NCBI RefSeq assembly: GCF_900156045.1
Contig: NZ_FTMX01000008.1
Location: 1 to 64,000, forward strand
From: Peribacillus simplex
GTDB taxonomy: Bacteria > Bacillota > Bacilli > Bacillales > DSM-1321
Direction of reading: 5' to 3'
Length of the DNA stretch: 64,000 bases
Under the pieces are notes generated by a model. It did not search any database. It was not told where the DNA came from and saw nothing but the letters and a program-made list of their open reading frames with translations. A program made the position numbers and the translations under genes. Below are positions 34,454 to 44,437 of this stretch, one piece after another (the first letter of the stretch is position 1; every line of letters begins with the position of its first letter).

Positions 34454-35880
34454 GAAAATTCTCCCCCTTTTTTCCGCTTCGGTAACCGGAGGAACGCGTC
34501 CTTCCACGTCTTTTTACCGATAAAATCCATTGGTTGAAAATAAGGTTCTTGAAAGCTAGTCAATTTCGACAAATGGCTGATAATGATGATAAAGAATAAA
34601 GTGGTTCCATATAGGCCTAAAACGGCGGAAAAAATCATCGCCCCGAACCTTAATGCCCTGAATGCCAGTCCAAAGCTATATTGTGGTACCGTAAAAGAGG
34701 TAATCGTCGTAATCGCAACGATTATGACCATGAGGGAACTAACAATATTCGCTTGAACGGCGGCTTGTCCAATAATGACGCCACCAACCAATCCAACCGT
34801 TTGCCCAATGGGCGCCGGGAGCCGGATACCTGCTTCACGAAGCAGTTCAATCGTCAATTCCATGATGATTGCCTCTACAAAAGGAGGAAAGGGAACGTTC
34901 TCCCTTGTTCCTGCTATTGACATAGCCAATTCTGTCGGAAGCAATCCAGGGTTGAACGAAACCAAGGAGATATAAATTCCTGAAAGAAAAACGGTAATAA
35001 ATAAAGAAAAGTAACGAAGAACACGTAGAAAAGAACCCGCTACCCATCTTTCATAATAATCATCAGGTGACTGCAGAAGCATCGTCATTGTCGTAGGTGC
35101 CATCAATGCAAATGGTGAGCCGTCAACCATGATGACTACCCTTCCTTCCTGCAGTGACGCCAATACTTTATCCGGACGCTCCGTATTCTGGATCTGTGGG
35201 AAAGGACTAAACGATGTATCTTCAATTAATTCTTCAAGCATCCCCGAGTCTTGGAGATCGGTAGCTTTTACTCCATTTATCCGTTTATTCACTACTTTTA
35301 ACAAAGAATTGCTTGCTTTACCTTCATAATAGATCAATGCAACCTTCCGCTTTTCAAGCGTTCCTAACTTCTGTTGTTTGACGATAAGGTTGGGATGGTT
35401 TGAATATTGCCTTATCAAGCCGATATTTTCCTGGAGACTTTCGATAAAGCCCATTTTCGGGCCCCGGACAACCCTCTCTGTCGAAGGTTCACCAAAAGTA
35501 CGGTTTTTTTCCTTTTCCAGGTTCAAGACATAGCCATTTTCCATTCCATCTATAAACAAAAGTGTTTTCCCGTCAAAAATATGCTCTTTGGCTGTTTCAT
35601 AGGTTTCCACATCCTGTTCCCTGACTGAACAGATTTTGGAAATGACCAGCTTCTCGATGGAAACCGGGTGCCTTGATTCGACCTGCGCAGCCGATAAATC
35701 CAGGACTATTTCATTGAATGCTGGATAGTCCATCGTTCCATTGACAAATACGAATAATCCTGAAACCTCATAACCGGGAATGAAAACCTGTTTAAAAACT
35801 ACATCATCCTGCATATCCAATTCAGATTTCAATTTTTCCTGCTTTTGATCCAATTTAATATGCAAGGGTGTACTTTTCAT
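34450..35880 (-). CDS. Germinant receptor subunit A, operon 1
   Basis: A GerA-family protein of 476 residues. The N-terminal ~250 residues form the soluble domain (LFIDGMENGYVL; GPKMGFIESLQENIGLIR; NTERPDKVLASLQEGRVVIMVDGSPFAL). The C-terminal half has about five membrane segments with the family stretch LPTELAMSIAGTRENVPFPP and RLPAPIGQTVGLVGG. The ATG at 35880 follows AAAGGAG and is preferred to the longer frame beginning at 35931. It heads a gerA-B-C operon, divergent from a second ger operon. Expression is presumably forespore (sigma G) dependent; I did not resolve the promoter. Confidence 0.92.
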   Translation of the reverse strand: MKSTPLHIKLDQKQEKLKSELDMQDDVVFKQVFIPGYEVSGLFVFVNGTMDYPAFNEIVLDLSAAQVESRHPVSIEKLVISKICSVREQDVETYETAKEHIFDGKTLLFIDGMENGYVLNLEKEKNRTFGEPSTERVVRGPKMGFIESLQENIGLIRQYSNHPNLIVKQQKLGTLEKRKVALIYYEGKASNSLLKVVNKRINGVKATDLQDSGMLEELIEDTSFSPFPQIQNTERPDKVLASLQEGRVVIMVDGSPFALMAPTTMTMLLQSPDDYYERWVAGSFLRVLRYFSLFITVFLSGIYISLVSFNPGLLPTELAMSIAGTRENVPFPPFVEAIIMELTIELLREAGIRLPAPIGQTVGLVGGVIIGQAAVQANIVSSLMVIIVAITTITSFTVPQYSFGLAFRALRFGAMIFSAVLGLYGTTLFFIIIISHLSKLTSFQEPYFQPMDFIGKKTWKDAFLRLPKRKKGGEFS

Positions 35881-36088
35881 GGTGAACTCCTTTGGTTGAA
35901 TGGGTTTTATTTTAGTTTCCACTTTCTTCAATTATTTTATTCGAAAAGGAAATGGTGACAGTTTTTATAACCAACGATTTATATATATATCCCCATTTCC
36001 TTTAAGGAACATTAACATTGTAAATGGTTAATTTGTAATTAAATTGCAAATGCTAGAATAACCAGCTTTAGATTAGAGGTGACATCAT

Positions 36089-37615
36089 TTGTTTAACCGC
36101 GGAAAGTTCAAAAAAAAACCCAATCAACCAAACGATAAAAATGATGAATTAAATAAAGTTTCGGAAGTAAGGGACCTATTCAATACCCTTTCTTCATCCC
36201 ATGATTTCGTAAACCATCAAGGAACCTATAATGGCATAGGGTACTGGGTATCCTTTTATCGCTCTTTAATCGATGCAAAGGAACTTCACGAAAGTGTTCT
36301 TTCTGTCATACCGACTCTGGAAACGATAAATTTGGAGCAAATTAAGGAAAACGTACCAATTGAAAACACACTGATTACCAGTACCAAGATTGTAATCGAA
36401 GAAAGGATCATGAGAGGCGAAATTGCACTTCGTTTAGATGGAAATCTTGATGAATGCCTATTAATCAATGTTGCAGCCCAAAAAGGAAGACAAGTTGAGA
36501 AACCTGAACTCGAATTTGGGATCATAAGTGCTCAAGAAGCGTTTGTCGAGGATATTGATATCAATCTTAATCTAGTTAGAAAAAGGCTGCCGATCCCTGG
36601 TTTGCAAGTAAGTGAAATGACAGTGGGAACCTTGTCTAAAACGAAGGTGGCAGTTTTATCGATAGAAGGGATCGTTGATCAGGAAAACGTCGATAATGTT
36701 ATACAAAGGATCAATGACGTAGAGTTTGATGAAATATTGGATGGGTCCTATCTCGCGCAAATGCTATATGATAATTCAAATACCTTATTTCCCCTTTTTC
36801 TAAATACGGAAAGGCCTGATCGCATCGCAAGTGCACTGGCTGAAGGTAAAGTGGCCTTGTTGATCGATAGGTCGTCCTCAGTACTCATTACTCCAACCAT
36901 TTTGTTGGAATACTTTATCACCATGGAAGATTATAATATGCCTTGGATTCCGGCATCTGCTTTCCGGTTATTAAGGATATTCGCGGTCGCTTTTTCGATA
37001 TTTGCCACTCCCATTTATGTAGCCGTTCTTACTTATCACTATGAACTGATTCCTAAAGACCTTTTGGAAACGATCGTCACTTCAAGGAACTTAATCCCCT
37101 TCCAGCCATTGATCGAAGCATTATTCTTGGAGATTTCCATTGAGCTATTACGTGAAGCGGCTGCCAGGCTGCCAACGAAGGTAGGTCAGACATTAGGTAT
37201 CGTCGGCGGTATCGTAATCGGTCAGGCAGCCGTTGTAGCAGGTTTGACCAGTAATATCTTATTGATCATCGTTGCCCTTTCGGCATTGGCATCATTTGTA
37301 ACTCCCATTTATAAAATGGGTAATGCCATACGACTTCTGCGGTTCCCCTTTTTAATCGGAGCCCAAATTTGGGGCCTGCTCGGCATTACCATAGCAGCCG
37401 TGTTTTTGATGACCCACCTCATCAAATTAACGTCGATGGGACATCCATACCTTGAACCGATATATCCATTTCGTATGCAAGATTGGAAAGACAGCTTTGT
37501 TCGGCTTCCCTTTAACATTTTCAAGTCGCGACCTGTAAATTTACGTCCTGATAATATATCCAGACAGCCACAGCCAAAAAAAGCAAGAATCAAAAAAAAT
37601 GATTTTAATGAATGA
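36089..37615 (+). CDS. Germinant receptor subunit A, operon 2
   Basis: A GerA-family protein of 508 residues. The soluble domain has VEKPELEFGIISAQEAFVEDI, RLPIPGLQVSEMTVGTLSKT and FLNTERPDRIASALAEGK; the membrane half has LLETIVTSRNLIPFQP and RLPTKVGQTLGIVGGIVIG. Both ends are charged: a Lys/Asn-rich start and a basic tail (PKKARIKKNDFNE). The start codon is TTG at 36089 with an AGAGGTGA site; no ATG is better placed. It is clearly a different subfamily from the operon 1 A subunit (motif differences throughout), so the divergent pair is not a recent duplication. First of gerA-B-C-RidA. Confidence 0.9.
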   Translation: MFNRGKFKKKPNQPNDKNDELNKVSEVRDLFNTLSSSHDFVNHQGTYNGIGYWVSFYRSLIDAKELHESVLSVIPTLETINLEQIKENVPIENTLITSTKIVIEERIMRGEIALRLDGNLDECLLINVAAQKGRQVEKPELEFGIISAQEAFVEDIDINLNLVRKRLPIPGLQVSEMTVGTLSKTKVAVLSIEGIVDQENVDNVIQRINDVEFDEILDGSYLAQMLYDNSNTLFPLFLNTERPDRIASALAEGKVALLIDRSSSVLITPTILLEYFITMEDYNMPWIPASAFRLLRIFAVAFSIFATPIYVAVLTYHYELIPKDLLETIVTSRNLIPFQPLIEALFLEISIELLREAAARLPTKVGQTLGIVGGIVIGQAAVVAGLTSNILLIIVALSALASFVTPIYKMGNAIRLLRFPFLIGAQIWGLLGITIAAVFLMTHLIKLTSMGHPYLEPIYPFRMQDWKDSFVRLPFNIFKSRPVNLRPDNISRQPQPKKARIKKNDFNE

Positions 37616-37633
37616 TTTAAATGAGGGGCCTAT

Positions 37634-38725
37634 ATGAACCAAGCTGGAGTTAATGAAAAATATAAGGTGTCACCGTTCTATGTGTTTTTTTTAGTGCATT
37701 CCATGCAAACGGGAGTAGGCGTTTTAAGTTTTCAAAGGGTATTGGCGAAGATAACTGGAACGGATGGCTGGATTTCGATACTACTTGCGGGCCTGATCGT
37801 ACATATAATGATTTGGGTCATATATAAAATCTTCAGTATCGTTCCTGGTGATATTATTTCGGCAAATAATCATGCATTCGGGAAATGGATCGGGAATTTC
37901 TTCAGTCTAGTATTCATTCTTTACTTTTTTCTTCTTAGTATGACAGTCATGATCAGCTATATAAATGTCATACATGTATGGATGTTTGATGAGGTACCAT
38001 CATGGGCGTTTGCTATAGTATTCCTGCTCGTGATTTATTATATAAATACGGGAGGGTTCCGTACGGTTACGGGTATTGCCTTTTTAAGCGTCATTTTGAC
38101 ATACTGGCTATTATTTGTCCTATTCTATGCCATGAAATACTCTGAATTCACCAATTTACTTCCTGTTTTCCACCACACTCTATCGGATATCTGGAAAGGA
38201 ACCAGAAGTACTTCATTGACATTGCTTGGTTTTGAAATGATCGTGATGTATTACCCGTTCATCAAAGATGCTAAAACTTCACAAAAATATGCCCATGGTG
38301 GCGCCTTGACAACAACCTTAATAACCGTATTCGTTTATTTGGTTTCACTTGTTTTTTATTCACAAAAACAGTTGCAGCTGACTATATGGCCGACACTATC
38401 AATGACCAGCATTGTCGAGTTGCCCTTCATCCAGCGATTTGAATACATAGATGTATCTTGGTGGGCCATCGTCATCATTCCCAACATGACTATATCCTTG
38501 TGGGCAGCAAGCAGAGGTTTCAAGCGTTTATTCAATGTTCAGCAAAAGTATCCATTATGGGGGATGTCCATAATAATCCTGCTTACGAATATTTTTGTTG
38601 TTGATGTCGATTCCCTATATATACTGAATAAAATCATCAATCCATACGGCGTGCTCTTCCTTGTTTTATACTTGCCTCTTCTTTTGGTCATCATTTATAT
38701 AAAGAAAAGGAGGAAACCTATATGA
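37634..38725 (+). CDS. Germinant receptor subunit B, operon 2
   Basis: A spore germination permease-like membrane protein of 363 residues with about ten hydrophobic segments. It opens MNQAGVNEKYKVSPFYVFFL and continues with HSMQTGVGVLSFQR in TM1, the GerB-type substitute for the usual GxGxLxLPR. GAMP-like motifs of transport-active APC proteins are not obvious. It ends IYIKKRRKP, a basic cytoplasmic tail. The gap to gerA is 18 bases, with a GAGGGG site, and it overlaps gerC by 4 bases (ATGA). Its germinant is unknown. Confidence 0.88.
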   Translation: MNQAGVNEKYKVSPFYVFFLVHSMQTGVGVLSFQRVLAKITGTDGWISILLAGLIVHIMIWVIYKIFSIVPGDIISANNHAFGKWIGNFFSLVFILYFFLLSMTVMISYINVIHVWMFDEVPSWAFAIVFLLVIYYINTGGFRTVTGIAFLSVILTYWLLFVLFYAMKYSEFTNLLPVFHHTLSDIWKGTRSTSLTLLGFEMIVMYYPFIKDAKTSQKYAHGGALTTTLITVFVYLVSLVFYSQKQLQLTIWPTLSMTSIVELPFIQRFEYIDVSWWAIVIIPNMTISLWAASRGFKRLFNVQQKYPLWGMSIIILLTNIFVVDVDSLYILNKIINPYGVLFLVLYLPLLLVIIYIKKRRKPI

Positions 38726-39807
38726 AAAAATTATTTCCTGTTATCTTGATCTTTCCCCTCCTTTGCAGCTGCGCCCAGCCAAGAGTGGTTGATGAAGTCA
38801 ATATGTCCCAAGCCATTGGCTACGACATACGAAAGGATAAAATAATCGAAGGAATGTTCGTCATCCCTATCTTCCAACAGGACAAGACGGGTATGTATCA
38901 AATCTTAACTGGAACATCAACGACAACGAGTGATGTCCAGGCTATCGTTTCAAAAAAAGCAGATAAGCCGGTGTTGCTTGGACAGACACGCATCATTTTA
39001 TTTAGCGAGAAAATGGTCCGTGAAATCGGAATAACAGAACTGACCGATTATTTCTACCGTGAGCCACAACTTGGAAACAGGGTCATTTTGGCCATCGTTG
39101 AAGGAAAGGTCAAGAATGTCATACATACGAAACCACCAAATACAAATGTGAATATTGGAATCTATTTATCGGATTTGATCAATCAACAAAATGAAACAGG
39201 GAACGGACCGGATACTAACCTTCATCTTTTTTTAGGAAACTCTCTAGAGACTGGCGGCGATTCGTATCTTCCTTTGTTTAAATTAATTAATGATGAAGTG
39301 GCTGTTTCTGGAATCGCCCTATTTCATGAGGATAAAATGGTCAGTAAAGTTCGAACGGATGATATGTTCATTTTTAAGACATTAGTTCAACATCATAGAC
39401 GGGGAATTTACAAGTTCAAATTAAAAGACAAGCAGAAAAGTGATATCGTTGTGGAAAGTATCCGAAGTGGTTCAAGTTATGAGGTATCCGGCTCAGAGAG
39501 AAATCCCTCGATTTCGATTAAGATCAAAATTAAAGGCCAAATCAAGGAATCCATGAGAAGTGACAACCTTACCAATAGAAAGATGATAAAAAAAATTGAA
39601 AAGGAAATGGAAAATGACATAACCAAGCAAGCAAACCGTCTTATTAAAGATTTTCAAAAAAAATCGCTTGACCCGATTGGATTGAAGGAAAAATATCACG
39701 CCAAAAATAAAAAAATGACCTATGAACTTTGGAAAAAGATTTATCCGGTGATGGACATTAATGTAGAAACTAAAGTCAACATCATCCAAACCGGGGTCTC
39801 AGAATAA
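38722..39807 (+). CDS. Germinant receptor subunit C (lipoprotein), operon 2
   Basis: A Ger(x)C lipoprotein of 361 residues. The signal peptide MKKLFPVILIFPLLCSC ends in a lipobox-like LCSC; the cysteine is followed by AQPRVVDEVNMSQAIGYDI instead of the common WDxxEIE. The middle and C-terminus match Ger(x)C (VLLGQTRIILFSEKMVREIG; IEKEMENDITKQANRLIKDFQ). The start overlaps gerB. It would sit on the outer face of the spore inner membrane with subunits A and B. Confidence 0.88.
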   Translation: MKKLFPVILIFPLLCSCAQPRVVDEVNMSQAIGYDIRKDKIIEGMFVIPIFQQDKTGMYQILTGTSTTTSDVQAIVSKKADKPVLLGQTRIILFSEKMVREIGITELTDYFYREPQLGNRVILAIVEGKVKNVIHTKPPNTNVNIGIYLSDLINQQNETGNGPDTNLHLFLGNSLETGGDSYLPLFKLINDEVAVSGIALFHEDKMVSKVRTDDMFIFKTLVQHHRRGIYKFKLKDKQKSDIVVESIRSGSSYEVSGSERNPSISIKIKIKGQIKESMRSDNLTNRKMIKKIEKEMENDITKQANRLIKDFQKKSLDPIGLKEKYHAKNKKMTYELWKKIYPVMDINVETKVNIIQTGVSE

Positions 39808-39846
39808 TAAATTTTCAGGAATACTTTTCGATAAGGAGCTGACTTT

Positions 39847-40398
39847 ATGAAAAAAAACATGAAATCAGTCATTACTACTTTAGTATTAGGTATAAGTTTA
39901 ATCACAGGAATCTCTTTTGCTTCCGCAAGTAACGATATAAATGAATTGAACTCAGATAAAGTGATCTTCTTTGGCTCTCCAACTTCTGCGATTTCCAGTT
40001 CAGTTGCTATACCTCAAAGTTATAACCGGTTATTGTTTAGCGGAACAGTCGCCCCTCTTTTAAACAAGGATGGAAAAACCATTTATGAGAGATATGGCAA
40101 TACAGAAAGGCAGGCAATCGGAATCTTAGAAAAATTAAAAGCAGATTTGAAAACTAAAGGACTTTCCCTCGCTAATGTAACCTATCTGCGTGTGTATGTC
40201 GCGCCAGATCCAAACAAAGCAGATAAACCAGATTATCAAGGTTGGTTTGATGCGTATGCCCTGTTCTTTAATACAAAGGATAATCCAGTAAAAACCGCTC
40301 GTTCTACAGTAGGGGTTCAAAGTCTGGTTTCGCCGGATTATCTTATTGAGATTGAAGCAGAGGTAGCCTATAAAAATAACAGCAAGTCAAAAAAATAG
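39847..40398 (+). CDS. Exported RidA/YjgF-like protein linked to ger operon 2
   Basis: A 183-residue RidA-fold protein with an N-terminal signal peptide (residues 1-27, two basic ends then a hydrophobic core, ASAS near the cleavage site). RidA proteins deaminate reactive enamines/imines in the cytoplasm, so an exported form is unusual. The fold elements are present: NRLLFSGTVAPLL, TERQAIGILEKLKADL, LSLANVTYLRVYV and ARSTVGVQSLVSPDYLIEIEAEV. The last retains the RidA arginine (ARSTV) and the glutamate of IEIEA. It follows gerC by 39 bases with an AAGGAG site, so it is probably co-transcribed. A role near the spore membrane or in the periplasm-like space is inferred. Confidence 0.8.
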   Translation: MKKNMKSVITTLVLGISLITGISFASASNDINELNSDKVIFFGSPTSAISSSVAIPQSYNRLLFSGTVAPLLNKDGKTIYERYGNTERQAIGILEKLKADLKTKGLSLANVTYLRVYVAPDPNKADKPDYQGWFDAYALFFNTKDNPVKTARSTVGVQSLVSPDYLIEIEAEVAYKNNSKSKK

Positions 40399-40487
40399 AC
40401 GATGAAAATGAATGGTCATGTTTCAATGCCGGTGTTCCAGGCCTAGTTATCATTCTTATCATTGCACTCCGGAAAACTATTGAATAC

Positions 40488-40516
40488 AAAAAGAGACAGG
40501 AATTATACCTGTCTCT
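40488..40516 (-). terminator. Terminator of the cysJI operon
   Basis: AGAGACAGG, loop AATTATA, CCTGTCTCT, with TTTTTG after the stem on the minus strand. It lies 12 bases after the cysI stop. Confidence 0.88.
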
Positions 40517-40528
40517 CACTGCATTTAA

Positions 40529-42259
40529 TCAATCATGAAAATTCATTCCATCCGTCACTTCTTTAACAATGCCCGCATTGATGACAAAGTCTCCGAAATG
40601 CTCTCCTTGCTGACGTTCTTTTGCATATCGGGAAAGAAGTACACGCAACTCTTTCAATATCTCTTCTTCACCGATGTTTTCACGGTACATTTTGCTTAAT
40701 CGGCTTCCGTCGAATGCAGCACCCAGATACATATTATATTTGCCAGGTGCCTTACCGATAAAACCTATTTCCCCGAGTGCATGCCGGGCACAGCCATTCG
40801 GACAACCAGTCATGCGTATCGTGATTTCTTCGTTCTTCAGCCCGTTTTCATCTACGATGTCCTCGATTTTATCAAGCAGAACCGGCAAATAACGCTCCGC
40901 TTCGGCCATTGCCAACCCGCATGTTGGAAGCGCCACGCATGCAATCGAGCTGCGTCGGAGCGCCGAATGATGTGTACCATCCGTCAAACCGTATGTCTCA
41001 AGCAATTCTATGATTTTTTTCTTTTTCTGACTTGATACATCTGCAATGATCAGGTTTTGATTGGCCGTCAAACGGAAATCACCCGTATGGATCTTTGCAA
41101 TTTCACGCAAACCGGTCATCAGCTTGTAATCATTGGAATCGGCAATTCGGCCACCCTCGACAAAAAATGTAAAATGCCATTTTCCTTGCACACCTTCTAC
41201 CCATCCATAGCGGTCACCATTATTATCAAAATGATAAGTTCTCGCTTCATCCAGCTTCCATTCTAGACGATTTTCCAATTCAGCCTTTACCGTTTCGAGC
41301 CCAAGCCTGTCAACCGTATACTTGAACCGTGCATTTTTCCGTACGGACCGGTTTCCATAATCACGCTGAATCGTAATGACTTTTTCAGCCACATCCAATA
41401 TTTGATCAGGGGTGCAAAAGCCGATTATTTTGGCTAATTGGGGATATGTCGCCTTGTCACCGTGGGTCATTCCCATACCGCCGCCGATCGCCACATTAAA
41501 ACCAATGAGTTTTCCATTTTCAACAATTGCGATGAAGCCAAGATCCTGGGAGTAAACATCAATGTCATTCGATGGAGGGACCGCAATGCCTATTTTAAAC
41601 TTCCTTGGCAAATAATGCTTTCCATACATTGGTTCGACTTCCTCCAATTCAGGAGTACCGACCACTTTTTCTTCATCCAGCCAGATTTCATGGTACGCCC
41701 TTGTACGTGGCAATAGATAATCACTCAATTTTTTCGACCATTCATATACTTCGGAATGGATTTCGGATTGAAATGGAATTGAATTGCACATTACGTTCCG
41801 GTTTACATCTCCGCATGCAGCGATTGTATCCAGCATGGAAGCATGGATTTCCTGAATGTTTTTTTTCATATTCCATTTTAAAATACCATGCATTTGAAAT
41901 GTTTGCCTTGTGGTCAATTTCAAGGTCCCGTTACCGTATTTTTGGGCAAGGTCATCCATAACAAGCCATTGAGAAGGCTGTGCCACCCCGCCGGGCATGC
42001 GGACACGCAACATAAACTGATAGGCAGGCTCCAGTTTTTGTTTCTGACGCTCATTGCGTAGATCCCGGTCATCCTGCAAATAACTGCCGTGATGTTTCAT
42101 TAGTCGATTGTCATCATCCGGAATACCAGCACTAATCCGATCCTGCATCACTTTTCCAAGTGTACCTCGCAAATAATCGCTTTTGTCTTTAATTTGCTCA
42201 ACATCACTAGGCGGGCCTTCTGGTGCTTTCAATAGTGCTTTCAATAGTGGGTTCACCAT
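40529..42259 (-). CDS. cysI: Sulfite reductase hemoprotein (beta) subunit
   Basis: Reduces sulfite to sulfide with six electrons at a sirohaem-[4Fe-4S] centre. The cysteine ligands are visible in the C-terminal half as CVALPTC and [17 protein letters not shown]; substrate/sirohaem residues include [19 protein letters not shown] and GDVNRNVMC earlier. 576 residues is normal. It follows cysJ after 27 bases, and a terminator comes right after the stop. It works with the CysJ flavoprotein in sulfate assimilation to cysteine. Confidence 0.96.
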   Translation of the reverse strand: MVNPLLKALLKAPEGPPSDVEQIKDKSDYLRGTLGKVMQDRISAGIPDDDNRLMKHHGSYLQDDRDLRNERQKQKLEPAYQFMLRVRMPGGVAQPSQWLVMDDLAQKYGNGTLKLTTRQTFQMHGILKWNMKKNIQEIHASMLDTIAACGDVNRNVMCNSIPFQSEIHSEVYEWSKKLSDYLLPRTRAYHEIWLDEEKVVGTPELEEVEPMYGKHYLPRKFKIGIAVPPSNDIDVYSQDLGFIAIVENGKLIGFNVAIGGGMGMTHGDKATYPQLAKIIGFCTPDQILDVAEKVITIQRDYGNRSVRKNARFKYTVDRLGLETVKAELENRLEWKLDEARTYHFDNNGDRYGWVEGVQGKWHFTFFVEGGRIADSNDYKLMTGLREIAKIHTGDFRLTANQNLIIADVSSQKKKKIIELLETYGLTDGTHHSALRRSSIACVALPTCGLAMAEAERYLPVLLDKIEDIVDENGLKNEEITIRMTGCPNGCARHALGEIGFIGKAPGKYNMYLGAAFDGSRLSKMYRENIGEEEILKELRVLLSRYAKERQQGEHFGDFVINAGIVKEVTDGMNFHD

Positions 42260-42286
42260 GTTGTTATCTCCTTTACCTCCAAATTT

Positions 42287-44110
42287 TCAGTACACATCAC
42301 GTTGATAGCGTTTATTTTGTTGCAATTCTTCAAGATAAGCTTGCGCATCAGCATGGCTCATATTGCCTTCTTTTTCTATGATCTCAATAAGCGTATTATG
42401 GACGTCATGTGCCATGTTTTTCTCGTCACCGCAAATGTATACAGCTGCCCCTTCTTGAAGCCATCCGTATAATTCCCCGCTGTGCTCGCGCATCCGATTT
42501 TGAACATACACTTTTTCATCAGTATCACGTGAAAAGGCAACATCCATTTTCGTAAGTACGCCTGTTTCCAACCACTTTTGCCATTCAGTCTGATAAAGGA
42601 AATCCGTCACGAAATGCTGATCGCCGAAAAAGAGCCACGTTTTCCCTTTCGCTTCCGATTCTTCGCGATCTTGGATAAAAGATCTGAACGGAGCTATGCC
42701 CGTTCCCGGTCCAATCATGATTATTGGAGTGTCGGGGTTATTCGGCTGCTTGAAATTCTGGTTATGCTGAATGTAAACAGGCAGCATGTCCCCAGGCTGT
42801 AACCGGTCCGCACATAAAATGGAGCAGACACCTTTTCTTTCTCTTCCGTGACTTTCATACCGGACAGCTCCGATTGTCAAATGCACTTCATCCGGATATG
42901 CGGATAAGCTACTCGCAATTGAATATAGGCGGGCTGGAATTTTCCGGAGAATTGATACGAATTCTTGCGCCGATTCACCCCATGAGCCAAAATCACGGAC
43001 AAAATCAAGCAAATCACGGCCTTCACGATATTCTTTTAACCTTTCTTCATTACCAGGCGCTAAAAGCTCCTTTAAATCCTCATTATCTGTAAGCTGGGCC
43101 GCTTGTTCAATGAGGGATTTTGTCAAAACCGTAATTTCAAAATCGGAGATGAGCGATTCCCTGAACTTACGAACTTCTCCCTGCTTATTGACCTTCACGG
43201 TTTCTTCTGGGTCCCAATTCAGTTCCTTAAGAAGCATATCCACTAAATCCGAATCATTTTTCGGATACATACCAAGGCTGTCTCCAGGTTCGAATGTAAG
43301 ACCAGAGCCCTCAAGAGATAACTCGAGATGATGTGTCTCTTTATTGGAGCCACGACCGTTCAAATTTATGTTTTCAAGCACTTCCGCTTTAAACGGATTT
43401 GTTCTCGAATACGTTTGTTCACCTACTGAAGCCATCGTTGCGGGAACTGCAGCAACAGAACTGCCTTGCCCTTCATTTAAACTAGAAATGACTCCTTCCA
43501 GCCATTCAGAAGCAGGCTCATCATAATCAAGGTCGCAGTCCATTCGCGGAAATAACCGTGTCCCGCCTAGTTCCTCCAAGCGTTTATCGAATTGTTTTCC
43601 CGTTTCACAGAAAAACTCATATGAGCTGTCCCCAAGCGCCAATACTGAAAAGCGGACACCTTCGAGGCTTGGTGCCCTCCTGCCATGAAGGTACTCATGG
43701 AAAGACAATGTATTATCCGGCGGATCACCTTCTCCATGCGTGCTAACGGAAATGAGGAGATTTTGGACTTTTTTCAAATTGTTGAATTTAAAGTCACTCA
43801 TGGATGAAATGGTAACCTGAAAGCCATTACCCTCAAGCTTACTCGCTGCATTTTCTGCCAGCCCTTGAGCATTGCCCGACTGTGAACCATAAAGAATGGT
43901 CACCTCTTTTGATACTGTCTTTCCGCTGCTTTGAGCTTCCAATACCGGAGCGTCGGCTGAACTCATATTCGAAACTGACAATGATGCTGTCAGATAACCG
44001 CTCAACCAAACTTTTTGTGTTTCTGTCAAGCTGGGCAGGAGGCTGTTAAGGAGCTCTGCCTGCTCATGTTTAAAGGGACTGTTACTTACCTGAAGTTGCA
44101 CGATTTCCAC
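42287..44110 (-). CDS. cysJ: Sulfite reductase flavoprotein (alpha) subunit
   Basis: Transfers electrons from NADPH through FAD and FMN to CysI. A flavodoxin-like domain begins near residue 70 (VTILYGSQSGNAQGLAE, then STHGEGDPPDN). It is followed by a ferredoxin-reductase domain with the FAD-binding ARLYSIASSLS, the NADPH site MIGPGTGIAPFRSFIQDR and the C-terminal YICGDEKNMAHDV and QRDVY. 607 residues, full length. It is first gene of cysJI, divergent from cysL across about 330 bases. Confidence 0.96.
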   Translation of the reverse strand: MEIVQLQVSNSPFKHEQAELLNSLLPSLTETQKVWLSGYLTASLSVSNMSSADAPVLEAQSSGKTVSKEVTILYGSQSGNAQGLAENAASKLEGNGFQVTISSMSDFKFNNLKKVQNLLISVSTHGEGDPPDNTLSFHEYLHGRRAPSLEGVRFSVLALGDSSYEFFCETGKQFDKRLEELGGTRLFPRMDCDLDYDEPASEWLEGVISSLNEGQGSSVAAVPATMASVGEQTYSRTNPFKAEVLENINLNGRGSNKETHHLELSLEGSGLTFEPGDSLGMYPKNDSDLVDMLLKELNWDPEETVKVNKQGEVRKFRESLISDFEITVLTKSLIEQAAQLTDNEDLKELLAPGNEERLKEYREGRDLLDFVRDFGSWGESAQEFVSILRKIPARLYSIASSLSAYPDEVHLTIGAVRYESHGRERKGVCSILCADRLQPGDMLPVYIQHNQNFKQPNNPDTPIIMIGPGTGIAPFRSFIQDREESEAKGKTWLFFGDQHFVTDFLYQTEWQKWLETGVLTKMDVAFSRDTDEKVYVQNRMREHSGELYGWLQEGAAVYICGDEKNMAHDVHNTLIEIIEKEGNMSHADAQAYLEELQQNKRYQRDVY

Positions 44111-44437
44111 CTCACAAAGGGATATTAACTTATCTTAGTTGATTCTTAGGTATAACGAGTGGGTTAAACATTTTTATTTCCATCCATAAAATAATTAACT
44201 CGTTTACTCCTATAGACGAAGTCGGTTTTAACTACAAAAAAAATTGAAAATACAGTCATATAGGTTCATAGCACGCTACAAATAAAAAATTAGGTTATAA
44301 AGGACATTAACCTTCCCCAGCTTATACTCTTCCTAAAATAAGTTTCTCATTAAAACTTTACTGGAAGGCGCATCATTAGTAAAATATATATAATTTATTG
44401 TAACTATTAAGAATATTAATAATAAGGAGAAATTTCT
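44111..44437. other. Divergent regulatory region between cysJ and cysL
   Basis: An AT-rich spacer of 327 bases without an open frame. It should contain the cysJI and cysL promoters and CysL binding sites. Apart from the inverted repeat at 44292 I see no clear motif. Confidence 0.5.
44292..44313. promoter_or_regulatory. Candidate CysL (LysR-type) binding site
   Basis: AGGTTA and TAACCT are exact inverted repeats separated by 10 bases, a layout close to the T-N11-A boxes of LysR-type regulators. The site is between divergent cysJ and cysL. Assignment is inferred from position and symmetry. Confidence 0.4.

Noticed and set aside
34454-34507. Upstream ATG for gerB in operon 1
   Set aside because: It lies inside gerA and extends the protein by residues not seen in the family; the TTG at 34453 has the ribosome site and TTGA coupling.
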